A stretch of DNA of 64,000 nucleotides, from the NCBI GenBank assembly GCA_007922305.1, contig ML677334.1, forward strand, positions 23,105,480 through 23,169,479, written 5' to 3'. The first letter of the stretch is position 1. Each line of letters starts with the position of its first letter. Made by a program: the position numbers and the translations under genes. The notes beneath the pieces were generated by a model. It worked only from the letters and a program-made list of their open reading frames with translations, was not told the origin of the DNA and did no database searches. This document shows positions 1 to 11,560 of the stretch, one piece after another. Origin of the DNA: Dermatemys mawii. Lineage: Eukaryota; Chordata; Testudines; Dermatemydidae.

Positions 1-1170
1 CCAGGTACTTCTCTCTCTCAAGTCGTAAGTATTTTTAGGTTAAGCACTATGGCAGTCACAGCTGGCACATTAACAAGAATCTTGAAGACATCTAGCTTGA
101 CACCCAAAAATTCGGCATGCTCATTTTTCCCTTATGCCTTTCCAAGAATAACCTAAGCAAAATACAGTCAAGTTAGAGATTAAACTTTTTCATCAGTAAA
201 AAATGCTGCTTGTAGGCAAGAAATAATGTCTCTTCATTCATAGATATTGCATTACAAGTTTTAATTAAGGGGTCACCATCAATTTGAAATCTAATCAATT
301 AACAGAAAGAGTTACATGTAATTTCAAGTACTGTACTTGACTCAGATTCCCTCTGCCGATTTTTGAGGTTTTACAGAAACACTGTTCTGTATTTTTAAAA
401 ATATTTCTCTCTCTACTGTTATGTGAAAAACCCAAACAACCAGGAAGGGATGCTGACTAGCTAGCTGATTAAACATGAAAAAGAGTGAAAGTGACAATAC
501 ACAAAGTGCTGTCAAATGCACAAAGTGGAAAAAACACACAAAAAATATTGAACTGAACTATCAAACTGCAGGTTGAGTTTGCTGTGCTGGCAGCTAGAAA
601 AATAGCTTTTGACTTGGAAAGTGTGTGTCTGCAGGGTCCCATTCTGCCCTCAGTTACCTCACGGATGCCAGCAGCCTGGCACAAATGAATCTGAGGGTAA
701 AACTTGGCCATTCCTATTGGAATAATAGAGAAAGAGTAAATATGGAATAGGGTCACTTGTCAGAGTAGAATTATTCTAATCAAAACAACTGCAAAACAAT
801 TTTTTTCCAGATTGAGAGAATCCACTCCAACTCTTCCACACACAAGTCACTGCTTCCTGTTTCCCTGCACTTCACAGAAGCTAATATCTTCCCATGTAGC
901 TTAGTTCAGTTGAAGAATGAAGGACTGTTGATCATGTGACATTCTGGAAATTCACTCGTTTACAGCAGGGGATGGGTCAGTTCCCTTACATCTCACAACA
1001 TCTCACTTGCTTCTGACCTGTGGCAGCAAGTTTTCTTGGGCATAGGTGAAGACAAGGCTGACTGCCAACCCCATTCAGCCTTCAGCCTCACCTCTGCAGG
1101 GTATAAGTGGGCAGCCCATTTCACTCACCCTCTGGCCTCCACTACAGAACAACTGAGCAGCCTGGTTGTT
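1..1170. other. AT-rich unannotated sequence
   Basis: I see no gene, recognisable repeat end or long open frame here. Short open frames are of the length expected by chance and lack splice-site or domain context. It is probably intergenic or intronic. Confidence 0.5.
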
Positions 1171-1575
1171 CTAGCACAACAGGGCCAGCACCTCCTTGAC
1201 TGATAACTGGAGCTCTGCCTCATGAGAGCTGTTGAGCAGGCTGAGAATGGACTCCTCCAATGTGCCACTTGGAAGAGAGCGTGGACATCGTGTGGGGTCC
1301 TGCCATGTTTCTTGAAAGTCTGGGGGAGATAGGCTGCTAGTGAGTTGTGGTAACTGGAGGGGGAGACTGGCCTCCACCGAAGGACCAGTATAGAGGAAAG
1401 AAAAGAGGGAGAAAGTAAGAATGAATAGGTTCATGAAGCCATGGTGCCCATTGCTTAAAAATCCCAGTTTATACATTGTGCAGGACCAAGGGCCCAGTCC
1501 CGCTCCCAGTTCGGTTCTCTTTAACAAACACCTCAGCAGAATGACCCACATTCTTTTTTCAAATAAACATAACAA
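1171..1575 (-). other. Unidentified minus-strand open frame (possible exon)
   Basis: An open minus-strand frame of about 134 codons whose last 75 codons look more protein-like than the surroundings: proline/leucine-rich at first, then an acidic, leucine-rich stretch that could form an amphipathic helix (SGTLEESILSLL and on). A pyrimidine-rich tract (about 1395-1412, read on the minus strand) lies just upstream of this better part, as would be expected before an exon, but I see no convincing AG at its end. I do not recognise the family. It may be an exon of an unknown gene, an old pseudogene piece, or chance. Confidence 0.15.
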
Positions 1576-1616
1576 ACAAATAAGCCCTCACTCCACACAA
1601 CATTGTTTTCACCTAC

Positions 1617-2087
1617 ATGATGGACTTTATTAGTCAAAACTTCGCAACTGAGATCAGAACTAAATCCAACTCCATAAAACCTTTATCAGCTTCCCTGCAC
1701 TGTTGGGAGTATCTTGCAGATTTTGCTGCAGACATTCTACTGTGTTATAGCCCAAACCCTTTAACCCATTTGAGGAAGTGGCAGCTCATTAAGAAGTGTG
1801 AGACCAGATCCCTTACAACTTTTTACAATGCTTCACTCATCTGGTTAACAAGCAGCTTTGAACAGCATCTCACACACCTGGGAAGAGCAAGGCAAAAAAT
1901 ATGCAGAAGCAACACTTTGAACAGCTCCCCTCCTCTTACAGTTGATGTACTCTGCATGAAGGATCATAGCGATATAATATTGCTGCAACAGAACCAAGGG
2001 AGACGCGGAAACCTATTGGTTTATCTGTCAGCGGAGCAATTAGAGTGTATTTCAGAGGGTGAAAAGGCACTGAACTCCAACCTATGA
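1617..2087 (+). other. Unidentified 156-codon open frame
   Basis: The longest uninterrupted ATG frame in the first 20 kb. The translation has no domain, signal peptide or membrane segment that I recognise. On the opposite strand the same segment has AATAAA at about 1627-1632 and a pyrimidine tract ending in CCAG near 1880, so any real transcript could equally run the other way. Treat as unproven; chance is the likeliest explanation. Confidence 0.12.
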
Positions 2088-2379
2088 TTTACCACAGGGG
2101 AAAATAGCTAGCTAATGACAGCTGTATATTGAGAGCCCTGTTTCTTTACACTGTTAGTTCACTATAAGATTTAAGACTCATTTCCAGTATGAACCACGCT
2201 TTAAAAAATAAATAGGACACTGCACCTTTACAGTATCTTTCATCTGGTGGGGTTCCAAAACTCCTTAGACATCATACACATAGCTGTGTGAGGGCACATG
2301 CAAGAGTGCATGGGGGGATCGGTACATATGTGTTTAGAGGCACAGAATACATGATCTTGTGTTGTGAAGTTTTATAAAA

Positions 2380-2540
2380 CAGCAGTTCTCAACCATTTTC
2401 ATCCTGTGATCCTCTCCAATTGTTCCTCCCCTCTAACTGAAATTTAGCCATGCCCCTCCCCATTCAGCAATATCAGGAGGGCAGGATGGTCACAATCACC
2501 AGATGCCTGATTGCAGTCTCCCCCCGCTGTCCCTCCCGAG
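2380..2540. mobile_element. Possible hAT MITE end
   Basis: The sequence begins CAGCAGTTCTCAACC, close to the CAGTGGTTCTCAACC terminus of hAT MITEs seen elsewhere in this window. No matching right terminus or target-site duplication is found, so this is a fragment with an uncertain right limit. Confidence 0.3.
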
Positions 2541-3640
2541 AACTCCTAAATGATTTTATTGGCAGTCAATTATGATTTATGATCACTCCATTATTCACAA
2601 ATAGTGCAGCCATTTGCAAGCCATTAGGCAGGGCAACCCAAACAAGTGCCAAGAAAACCTTTAGCCACCATCATGTATTATGCCAGATGTGTTACACGAG
2701 AACCATTTGAGAAATATTTTGAAGAGTTTATCATTTTTATCGGGATTATTTTGTGTATCATTCCACTTACCTTACTTACAATGTGTCCAACTGTACAGAT
2801 CTTTAAAGGAGAGGGGAAAATATATAAATAAAAAAAATTAAACCCCTCTAAAAGTAAACTGAAATAGTTTTCTAAATATAAATAGATCCCAGCTTTAAAA
2901 TCTAATATCTCAGAATCATCGAACCACAAGTGCTGTGTGGACCATTATAAAGCTGAAAATCTCCCCTTTCCAGTTATGCACAAATTTTATTTCTAGGTGT
3001 CCAGGGTACTGGACCTTAAATCAGTCAGAGTTACAGAACTCATTGTTGCCCATCCTGGGCTTCAGGGCAGCATAATTTTGTGGTGGGGGAGAAGGACATA
3101 CCATATTTGCGGTACAGAAGGAAACACTTTTCAGATTGATTTTTTTTAAAGTCGTGAATGGTGAGAGTATTTGATCTTACCCAGAGAATTGGCAAGTTTG
3201 AGATTAAATCCCAGAGTAGATAGACTGAGTGGGCAGAATGCAAGTTAGGCATTTAAAGGTGCATGATAAACCTATTTTTTTACATGGCTTCACAATTTAT
3301 CACATGGATATCATCACCACATATTGGGCACAGCTATATTTATAACTACAGATAGAATATGTGGGTCATTTCACCTGGCACTGAAATGCATTCAATTCTA
3401 GGACACAACAATGCTGCTTTTTAACATCACTTGCTATGCACCACATCAGTTTAGATCAGGAAGTGAAGAATATGACATGCAACTGAAATTTCTTGGTGGG
3501 GACTCCGAGTAGCAGCATGGAATCTGGATAGTTTGCTATGGACAACACCATTATTCGTATTATTTTTAAAAAAAGAGACATGGGATCTTATCATTACAAA
3601 TGCTGCTGGTTGATATTCAGAATTCCCTTCTTACCGGAAA
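2541..3640. other. Unannotated AT-rich sequence
   Basis: No gene or recognisable repeat. Short open frames at 2646-2831 and 3040-3252 have no supporting features. Confidence 0.45.
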
Positions 3641-3647
3641 TTTTAAG

Positions 3648-4022
3648 ATTTCAAAATCTGGTTTTATCCCAAATTGGGATGAAAAATTGTAATCTCAGAA
3701 TTTTTCACAAAACAAAATATTAAAAAAGTAATTTGTTACAATTTTATCAAAACATTTCAACTATTATCACAAAAGTCAAAACAATAACATCCTTATCAAA
3801 TCAAAACATTTGACAAAGATGCTATTGTTTTGACTTTTATGTTAATATAATATATTTATATTATAAAAGAGTTGAAATGATAATTGAAAGGAAACATTTT
3901 GATCATTTCCTACAAAAAAACTGATGAAATCAATAAATTCCCAATAAACGTTTCTATTTAGTCTCATCAACTTTTTCTGACAGAAAATTGCCCAATCAGA
4001 ACATTTTCAACCAGCTCTAGTT
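3648..4022. repeat. Old AT-rich fold-back repeat
   Basis: Contains an inverted repeat with 21-bp arms at 3771-3791 and 3818-3838 (20 of 21 positions pair). It ends in a segment whose reverse complement begins AGAGCTGGTTGAAAATG. Similar 'AGAGTTGGTCAAAA' termini recur at 20465, at 27468 and in degenerate form near 39125, which suggests one old MITE family. No clean target-site duplication was found. Confidence 0.4.
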
Positions 4023-4025
4023 ATA

Positions 4026-5153
4026 AGCTGGCAAGATCTCCATTGTAGGTATAATCTGAAAGGCGAGACTTACAGTAGTACAGTTCTGGGGAACTGGTTC
4101 ACTGTTGACTCGGTGGGAAGAATGTCAGGAATCTAGAACGAGAATTTCAAAGGCACAAAGCTGGTGGAAGTCAGTGGAATTTGGACACCTAGCTCCCATT
4201 TGTGCCTGTAAAAAGCTCTCCCTCAATCACCAAAACCACCTTCTGAGTTTTCTTGGATGGGCTGGGACGAGGCTTTCTACACAAAGACCAGGCCTGAATC
4301 TCCTTAAGTTTACGAAAGCTGACAAAATGTCAGCCCAAGATGGCTGCCAGACAAATAAAGTCTTATCACCCCACCATGCCCACTTGTGGACCTCTCATTC
4401 CTAGTCGTTATGTCAATATAAAGCACTACGTTTTGAGAGAGACAAATCTATATCAATTTCAAATGCTCTGCTCCTATGGACAGAAATACTGTAGAGGAAA
4501 CTGCCACCACTGAAAAAGGAGCAGCCTAGTTGAAATTAAATTTAAAAAGGATAGAGTAAAATGTATTGATCTCAACCTTTCCAAAATGTAAAATATTAAC
4601 CATAGGACCTTTCCTTTACACAAGACAGAGCTGTTAGGTCAAGTGAAAACAAGAAAAATCTCACTGCAAACACAGGGAAATCTGCTGAGATTTAAAACAG
4701 TCATTGCTTCATCTACTTTTCATTAAAAAAACCCCTCTTATTTTGATTCATTTTTAAAGGAGCTTAATTTAAATATGCTAATAGAAGAAAGAAAAGAACT
4801 TTGTTTTCTCTTCATGAGTGAATTAATATGAGGGGAGCAGTATATTGCTAACAAGTTCTAAGCAGACTATCTGAAATGAGACAATAAATACTGGATATAC
4901 AGGTTACATGCAATTTTTTCAGATCGTATCGCTCCCCAACTTTGACACGCTCTCTCTCATTCTATATGTCCCACATATGTGGAAGTGAAAACCACCTGGT
5001 AAGCTGGGGAACCATATGATATATTGTAAAGCCTTTTAATAAATACATTTATCATGCAGCTTTGACTGCCTCCCTGCACTCTGCCTACTGATCCACTTCC
5101 TGAGACTCATTCTAACATTCCCAGCTCCACAAGCAACCGGGGCTTTTTAGGAG
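4026..5153. other. Unannotated sequence
   Basis: Nothing beyond ordinary AT-rich DNA is seen. A 99-codon frame at 4105-4404 has no recognisable domain and is probably chance. Confidence 0.45.
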
Positions 5154-6113
5154 GTGAAGGGCAGAGCCGGCTCTAGGTTTTTTGCAGCCCCAAGCAAAAA
5201 AAAATCTGGCTGTCCTCCACCCCAGCCCTGGGCTCCCCCTCCCCTGCACCCCCCTGCTGCCCCAGCCCTGGGCTCTCCACCCCCATCTGCACCCCGCCCC
5301 AGCTCAGGGCTCCCCTCCATCTCCCCCATCCACACTCCACTGCTGCCCCCAGCCCTGGATAGCTGGATGCAGATTATAAGATTGTCCTACACAAATGAGG
5401 AAAAGTTGAGGTGCCTTTTTTATTCTTTTGTTCCACTCTTTGTTTCTATGGGGAGTTTGCAAAGACAATATCACTGTCTTTCTTTTAAACAACTAAAAAA
5501 AAAATGGCAATGGCTGTTGAAAATAGTAATTCCAGTCCTAGTAAGCCCTGGGAAGCATTTCTTGCTCAATTTTGTCCTACTTTTTCTACAGCAAGTTACA
5601 GTGGATCAGTATATTTGATTTGGGAGATATGAAGAAACAGCTGCCCAAACTGAGCTTGAGCACTCCTGAATTTTGAGGGTGTTCCAATCTGGAAGGCAGG
5701 TGCTAGATTCCCTTTCTGAATATTGGCTAAATCTGGAAAGGAAATGTCAAATTCAGGTGAGATCCCTTGCTAGGCTTCAGATAGAGAGGTGCACTGTCTA
5801 TCTAGTCCACTCAATTCCTTCTTTGGGGGCTGTAAGGTGAGGTCACACCAGTGATCCTAATCCAGTCTGGGGAAGTCTTTTGAAGGGGATATCTGGGCCA
5901 AAGCCTTCTACTTCTTGGGCATACCTATTCCCCTTTACAGGGCCATGCCCTTCTAGCAGCCAGCTCTCCATCCACAGCAAGTTGTGGGTTTTTTTGTAAT
6001 ACAAACTTTATTTTTCACTAAATTAAGCAAATGAGACTCAGAAGATGCAATAGATACCTTAAAACTACAAGGACATACCATAAAGAATACTACTTTAAAA
6101 CTGTTACTAAAAG

Positions 6114-6444
6114 CAGTGGCTCTCAAACCAGGGGTTGCGACCCCCCAGGGGGTTGCCATCTGCTTCCCGGGGGGTTGCGAGCTCCGGCCGCCGCTGAAAA
6201 GCTGCTGAATGAATTATTTCCGCATTCAGCGGCTTTTCGGTGGACATGCCGAACACTCCCAAGTGTCTGCCGAATCCAGAAATAATCACTTCGGCGGCGC
6301 TTGGGAGTGCTCGACATGTCCGCAGAAAAGCCGCTGAATGCGGAAGTAATTCATTCGGCAGCTTTTCGGCAGACATACAAGGGTCGCTCCGCCGGGCAGA
6401 TGAAGAAAAAAGGATCGCGGTTCAGGTAAGTTTGAGAACCGTTG
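6114..6444. mobile_element. Palindromic hAT MITE nested in the 2.2-kb hAT
   Basis: The termini are CAGTGGCTCTCAAACC and, reverse complemented, CAACGGTTCTCAAAC. The flanks TACTAAAAG and TACTAAAG are a near-perfect target-site duplication. Internally it carries long inverted arms at about 6191-6272 and 6292-6372, separated by about 19 bp. Being nested, it inserted after the surrounding hAT, or was carried by it. Confidence 0.75.
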
Positions 6445-7076
6445 TACTAAAGACTAATTTAGAGATTATCCAAAATGAACAAATGAAAACCTAGCACAGA
6501 AATAATTTATGGTGTGATTTTTCTTTCTTGTAGCCAGCACTCACAGGTAGCGATTTTCATCAACCTTGGTGAAGAAATTTTTTTAACCATTTGAGTGGTT
6601 AAACTTAATTTTAAAGACAATTCTTCAGCAAGAACAATGCATTTACTGGAATTCAAATACAGTACACTTTTCCTGGAGCGTGGGGAGGTAGCTTTCATTC
6701 CTCCCAAATTGCAGGATTGGGACCTAACGTTTCTCTGCAAACATACATGTGCATGACTTCCCTCATGTGAGTAATCCCACTGAAGTCAGTGGGTTACTCA
6801 CGTGCATAAAGTTATCCATATGCATAAGTGTTTGTCCAATCCAGGTCTTTGCGAGCAAATGGCCACGGCAGAAGACTTTTGTCTGGTCTGAAGCAAACCT
6901 GCAGATTAACAGAATTGGCAAATACAGCATGAGAGGGCAACTATTTTTCATATCAGCAAGCAGGGTCTCATGAACTTCTTCTTGGCTCAACGGCCAAGGT
7001 TTAATGTGATCTGAAGAGGTAAAAGCAACAGCTACCTCACTCCCTCACCCTCCCTTTCCTCTTGATAGCTGCCAAG

Positions 7077-7097
7077 GGAATGCTGGGAAATGTAGTT
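7077..7097 (-). promoter_or_regulatory. ZNF143/THAP11-like motif
   Basis: Read on the minus strand the sequence is AACTACATTTCCCAGCATTCC, close to the ACTACAATTCCCAGCATGC element bound by ZNF143/Staf and THAP11 in vertebrate promoters. A weaker related sequence, GGAACTACAGCTTCCAGGG, lies at 7143-7161 on the plus strand. Both are inside the 5162-7373 hAT element, so a transposon origin is likely. There is no evidence of activity. Confidence 0.3.
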
Positions 7098-7672
7098 CTT
7101 TCCCTGCTCCAGGGTTAGCTCTATAGGCAGGGAGCTAGCCAAGGAACTACAGCTTCCAGGGCCCCCTGTGCATTCTCAGCTCCCATGCTGGATCCCTGCT
7201 GCTCTGGGTGACTTTGCTTCTGCAGCGTTGCAAAAGGGGAGGAAGTGAGTGTTATGGGGCATTATGGCCTGCCCCCAAGCCGAAAAAGAAAAAAGTGATG
7301 GCCCAAATGCCTCCCCTGCAAATGTGCCACCCCACGCACCTGCTTACTTTGCTGGGGCCTAGAGCCAGCCCTGGTGAAGGGTCTGAATCAACTGCCACAA
7401 ACGTGTTTTCTCCTTCTCACTCTAAATGTGGGATTTCCTGCTTTTAAAAAAAAATTATTCCAACCCGAGACCAAGGGTAGCTTTTATATATTTTTCCCTG
7501 CAGAAGTGGAAATGGGAACTTTATGATAATACAAATGGAAGCTGGAACATGCAACACTCACTTCTATAAGACTTCACTCGAAAGTCTTGAGATGTTGGAT
7601 TTCAGATTTCAGACAGTGGGGTTATATTTACAGGATTTCGTGGCTCGCTCTGAAGAGCAGAATTCATCGTAA

Positions 7673-7917
7673 CTAGGATTATCTCTACCCAGAGAGCACT
7701 ACAGTGCCGTCGCTATGGCGATCTAACACCTTGGTGCAGACACTTCCTACAGACACAGAAGGGGTTTTGCCATCACCGGAGGAATGCCACCTCCCCGAGT
7801 AATGGTAGCTTTGTCAATGGAAGCATTCTTCTGTGGACCTAGCTACATCTATGGCAGGGGTTAGTACAGCATAGCTAGGGCAGTCAGGGCCCCTAACTTT
7901 TAAGTACAGACCAGGCC
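7673..7917. mobile_element. PIF/Harbinger-like MITE
   Basis: Flanked by TAA at 7670-7672 and 7918-7920, as expected for PIF/Harbinger insertion at TTA/TAA. The right terminus reverse complemented is GGCCTGGTCTGTACTTAAA, matching the GGCCTGGTCTAC terminus at 17181. The left terminus is diverged. No coding capacity. Confidence 0.5.
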
Positions 7918-7920
7918 TAA

Positions 7921-9030
7921 GGGGATATATATTTTTAAAAATATGTTTTCGATAACTCTTTAAACATTCCTAAAATCCTTTTATTGTGGCATATACAGAA
8001 TACATTAAGATGTAGTGTGAGATGCGGGGGGTTGACGCTATTTGAGATGACTCATATAGTTCGCCTGTGACTTCACCACTTGTGAGCAATGAACCATTCC
8101 AGACTCATGCCTATGAAATTCTTTACATCACAGCATCATGTATGTGTTGTAGATATCAAAAATTTTATCCAGCACAGTGCCTATCAAAAGGAGTTGCAGT
8201 ATGCAAACACTTTAATGCAGAGGCCACCCCTGTGTGTAGAGAGACTAGCATAATGTGGCTTATAGGAGCCACTGCAATACAAATAACAACAATATCAAAA
8301 TCAACTCAAGATACTGCCTAACAATATGCTACTTCCTGTTGACCACAAGGTGACTAGGTAGGAGGATGGAAATAATTGCAGACTTAAGGATGAGTTGCTA
8401 GTCAGCCAACCAACTGGGGTTCCAATGGTGATATGAACTGGTATAGAGTTTATTTCCCTATACCTCCTGAGCTCCCTCATCTTCCCCAGTGGTCAACCCA
8501 ATGTTGCCAGTTTAGTCATTTGCCCGCCCATAAATTCAAACACCCTCTCTAATTTCAATTCCTGGGGAAAATATTGCAAGGGTTGTCCCTCCAAAAAGCC
8601 AGAGGTGTAGCAGGATGGATGAAGATGCACATATTTGGTCAAAGGGCTGTATTGTGATGACCAGTATCCTTGCTTGGCTGCTTTCTGTATGTGACTGGCT
8701 CTGGGCAAGGCAACACATAGAAAAACACCCAAACCCTACGGCGGCTTAATTATAAACTTCATGGACAAATGCAGAGCACTTGCATAGGAAGAGGTGATAG
8801 TTGCTATCTCATTATGTCCAAACTGATTGCTTGCCCGTCACCTCACAGCTTATTGGTTTCTGTTTGACTTGCTAGTGGGGTGGGTGCTCAAGAGAAGACT
8901 CTCTGGACCCTTTTCTGGACCTTTAGTAGATGGCCTCCCAAGTACCAGGAGGGTCTCAAGGCTCATCCACAAGTGAGCTGCCCAGAGGGGCCCAACACAC
9001 ACAGGCCCAGAGAAGGGGTAAGGGATGTGC
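7921..9030. other. Unannotated sequence
   Basis: No gene or recognisable transposon boundary. Several overlapping frames of 60-84 codons are present but none shows a domain. Confidence 0.4.
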
Positions 9031-9200
9031 CCCAACCACAGGGGATGTAACAGGAGATGAAGTCAGAGATATGAGCTGGAGCAGAGTTGTGCAGAGCCTT
9101 GAATGGTAGGATAAGAAATCTAAACTTGACCACTTGAGCAAGTGCGCAGCCAGTGAGGGTCTCAAAGAAGATGGATGACACAACTTAAATGGTGGGTGAA
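9031..9200. repeat. Probable old LINE/SINE-derived repeat
   Basis: The core (GCAGAGCCTTGAATGGTAGG, then the AGCCAGTGAGGGTCTCAAAGA region) resembles an interspersed repeat I remember from turtle genomic sequence. Family and boundaries are not certain. Confidence 0.3.
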
Positions 9201-11005
9201 GAAGATACGTTCAGCATCAGCAATTTACAGAAATTGGTGGGGCAGCAGTGATGTATGTATCAGTGTAACCAGAGTGGAGGAAGTTGTAGGTAGGGAAAAG
9301 ATCTGAGCTGTGAACAAACTGAAATAATAAATCAGGCCACATCCATTCATTCAGTTTTTACCAAACCCTTTATTGAGCAAAACTCCCATAGATGGAGTGA
9401 TTTCAGTGGGGATTTTTCCTGAATCAGACCTGAGTAAGGCCCTCAGGATTTGGCCCATCTTAATTCTTGATTAAAAGAACCATGAAATCCCCACACAGAA
9501 GAAACTGCTATTGGAGAGAGATACCGAGAGCACAGATATTGTAGCCAAAAGTAATTTAAATGGTTTGAATTTTTACGTAAATCAATTGTAATTCCAGTTA
9601 GAAGCTCTTTAAAATGACTTGGTCCAGTAGTCCCCAGGTGTAAAAGCCCCAGCAAATTCTGTCCAAACCTGATTAACTTCTCATTATGGGGATAAATGTA
9701 TCCAATAAGCAATCACATCTCCTCTGATTGTCTCTATATTAGTTATTTAAAGACTATTAGATTTTTTTAAACAAGAGCCTTCCTCTGACTGATAATGTGA
9801 AAATAAGCACTTTGTTAGCCAGACTGATTGTATTTCAAAACGCTGTCATATTAAAACATGTAAAGGACAATATCATCACAATGAAGCAAGACGTCATCAC
9901 TGTGCAGAACATTTCTGAGCTCTTTTTAGATATTTCTTTGGTCGCTTTAGAAACCAAAATATGGGGCAGCTCCTGCAGTGCAATCAGGAATCAGCACTTA
10001 CCTTCTGAGCTTGTATCTGAACAGGTGGCAGAAGCTGACGTCATATAGGGGAACAAGCACCTCTTTCACTAACATGGGACCAATAATAAATAATAATACA
10101 GAGAGAATAATTGTATTTGGATCTTTAATTAAGGCCCTGACTTTTCCCTCAGAAAGCATGATTTCCTCTGAAGGCAGAATTTAGCTTTTGTTTAAGGGCT
10201 ATGGGCCTGATCCAAAGCCTACTGAAATTCATTGATGCACAATCAGGCTCCTGATTATGCAAAGTTCTTGGTGCCTTCATCTACCATGGAAGTCAATGGC
10301 AGCAGACAGTGTTCAACACCTTACTAGATCAAGCCCTAAATCTCTATGCAAACCCTTTGAGGTTGTGTTTAATAGGAATTTTCCTAGTGGAAATTCTATT
10401 AGAAACCTTCAGCTGGTCTATACTGGTTTCTACTGAAGGGCCAGTTATCCCAGGACCCAGGATCAATAAATCCATAGTTCTATTCGCAAACCTACTTACC
10501 AACTCTAACTGTTAGGAAACAATTTAAAATTATCTGAAGATTATTGTTATTTCATTATGATTTCAAACTCTGTAGAATCAATTTGCATAGATTTGCAGCT
10601 TGTGAAGCTCAAATTCACATTTGAATTAACCCAGTTTCCCTGTACTTGAATTTCATCATGATTCTGAAAGAAAGGATTGGGTTCAGTGGTTCATGCCTAT
10701 TTGTGTAGGTTTGCACAAGCCCCCTAGTTCACCTGAACAGAAAGTGATCACAGGCCTTAGCTGTGATACAACAACAGAACTGTGATTTCAGGGAAATTAA
10801 TTTCTTCTTCTAGGGCTAGGATTACAGTATGTGAAATGAGACATAAGAGCAATAATGAACCAATGAGGGGACTTACAGGAACAGCATATAGGTATCTTCC
10901 AGGAACACACCGAGGTTATGGTCTGGTTCTGGAGCCAGAAAAGAACTCTGATCTTAGCTAAACTATGTTTCCCTTGTAAAACTAGGCTATAAATTATATA
11001 ATGTC
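9201..11005. other. Mostly unannotated; ancient repeat near 10202-10320
   Basis: The segment at about 10202-10320 contains GGGCCTGATCCAAAGCC and GAAGTCAATGGCAGC, words of an old, widespread amniote MITE-like repeat. The rest has no recognisable gene or element. Confidence 0.35.
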
Positions 11006-11020
11006 CATTTTATTTTGTCA

Positions 11021-11544
11021 AGAATCAGAGGGGTAGCCGTGTTAGTCTGGAATTGCAGAANNNNNNNNNNNNNNNNNNNNNNNNNNNNNNNNNNNNNNNN
11101 NNNNNNNNNNNNNNNNNNNNNNNNNNNNNNNNNNNNNNNNNNNNNNNNNNNNNNNNNNNNNNNNNNNNNNNNNNNNNNNNNNNNNNNNNNNNNNNNNNNN
11201 NNNNNNNNNNNNNNNNNNNNNNNNNNNNNNNNNNNNNNNNNNNNNNNNNNNNNNNNNNNNNNNNNNNNNNNNNNNNNNNNNNNNNNNNNNNNNNNNNNNN
11301 NNNNNNNNNNNNNNNNNNNNNNNNNNNNNNNNNNNNNNNNNNNNNNNNNNNNNNNNNNNNNNNNNNNNNNNNNNNNNNNNNNNNNNNNNNNNNNNNNNNN
11401 NNNNNNNNNNNNNNNNNNNNNNNNNNNNNNNNNNNNNNNNNNNNNNNNNNNNNNNNNNNNTGACGAAGTGGGTATTAGCCCACGAAAGCTTATGCTCTAA
11501 TACTTTAGTTAGTCTTTAAGGTGCCACAGGACTCTTTGTCACTT
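11021..11544. mobile_element. SINE-like insertion with inverted structure and assembly gap
   Basis: The left end AGAATCAGAGGGGTAGCCGT is the head of a repeat that is very common in turtle sequence. The right end, starting TGACGAAGTGGGTATTAGCC and ending in CACAGGACTCTTTGTCAC, looks like the body of the same repeat on the opposite strand. The flanks CATTTTATTTTGTCA (11006-11020) and CATTTTATTTTGATCA (11545-11560) form a long target-site duplication, as left by LINE-mediated retroposition. The middle is unsequenced. Confidence 0.55.
11061..11460. other. Assembly gap, 400 N
   Basis: Exactly 400 consecutive Ns, probably a nominal or estimated gap size. Open frames reported across it are meaningless. 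It lies inside the interspersed repeat at 11021-11544. Confidence 0.99.
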
Positions 11545-11560
11545 CATTTTATTTTGATCA

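Larger units (their letters stand above)
5162..7373. mobile_element. Composite hAT element, 2.2 kb
   Basis: The left terminus is CAGAGCCGGCTCTAGG and the reverse complement of the right terminus is CAGGGCTGGCTCTAGG. The element is flanked by a perfect 8-bp target-site duplication GTGAAGGG (5154-5161 and 7374-7381), the length typical of hAT transposons. No transposase is recognisable. The interior consists of GC-rich termini, about 1.9 kb of unrelated AT-rich DNA and a nested palindromic hAT MITE at 6114-6444. It is non-autonomous and unusually long for this type of terminus. Confidence 0.75.

Noticed and set aside
5154..5618. 154-codon proline-rich frame
   Set aside because: It covers C-rich hAT subterminal sequence and then AT-rich DNA; no domain or start context.
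11015..11500. 161-codon open frame over the N run
   Set aside because: It is an artefact of translating Ns across the assembly gap.
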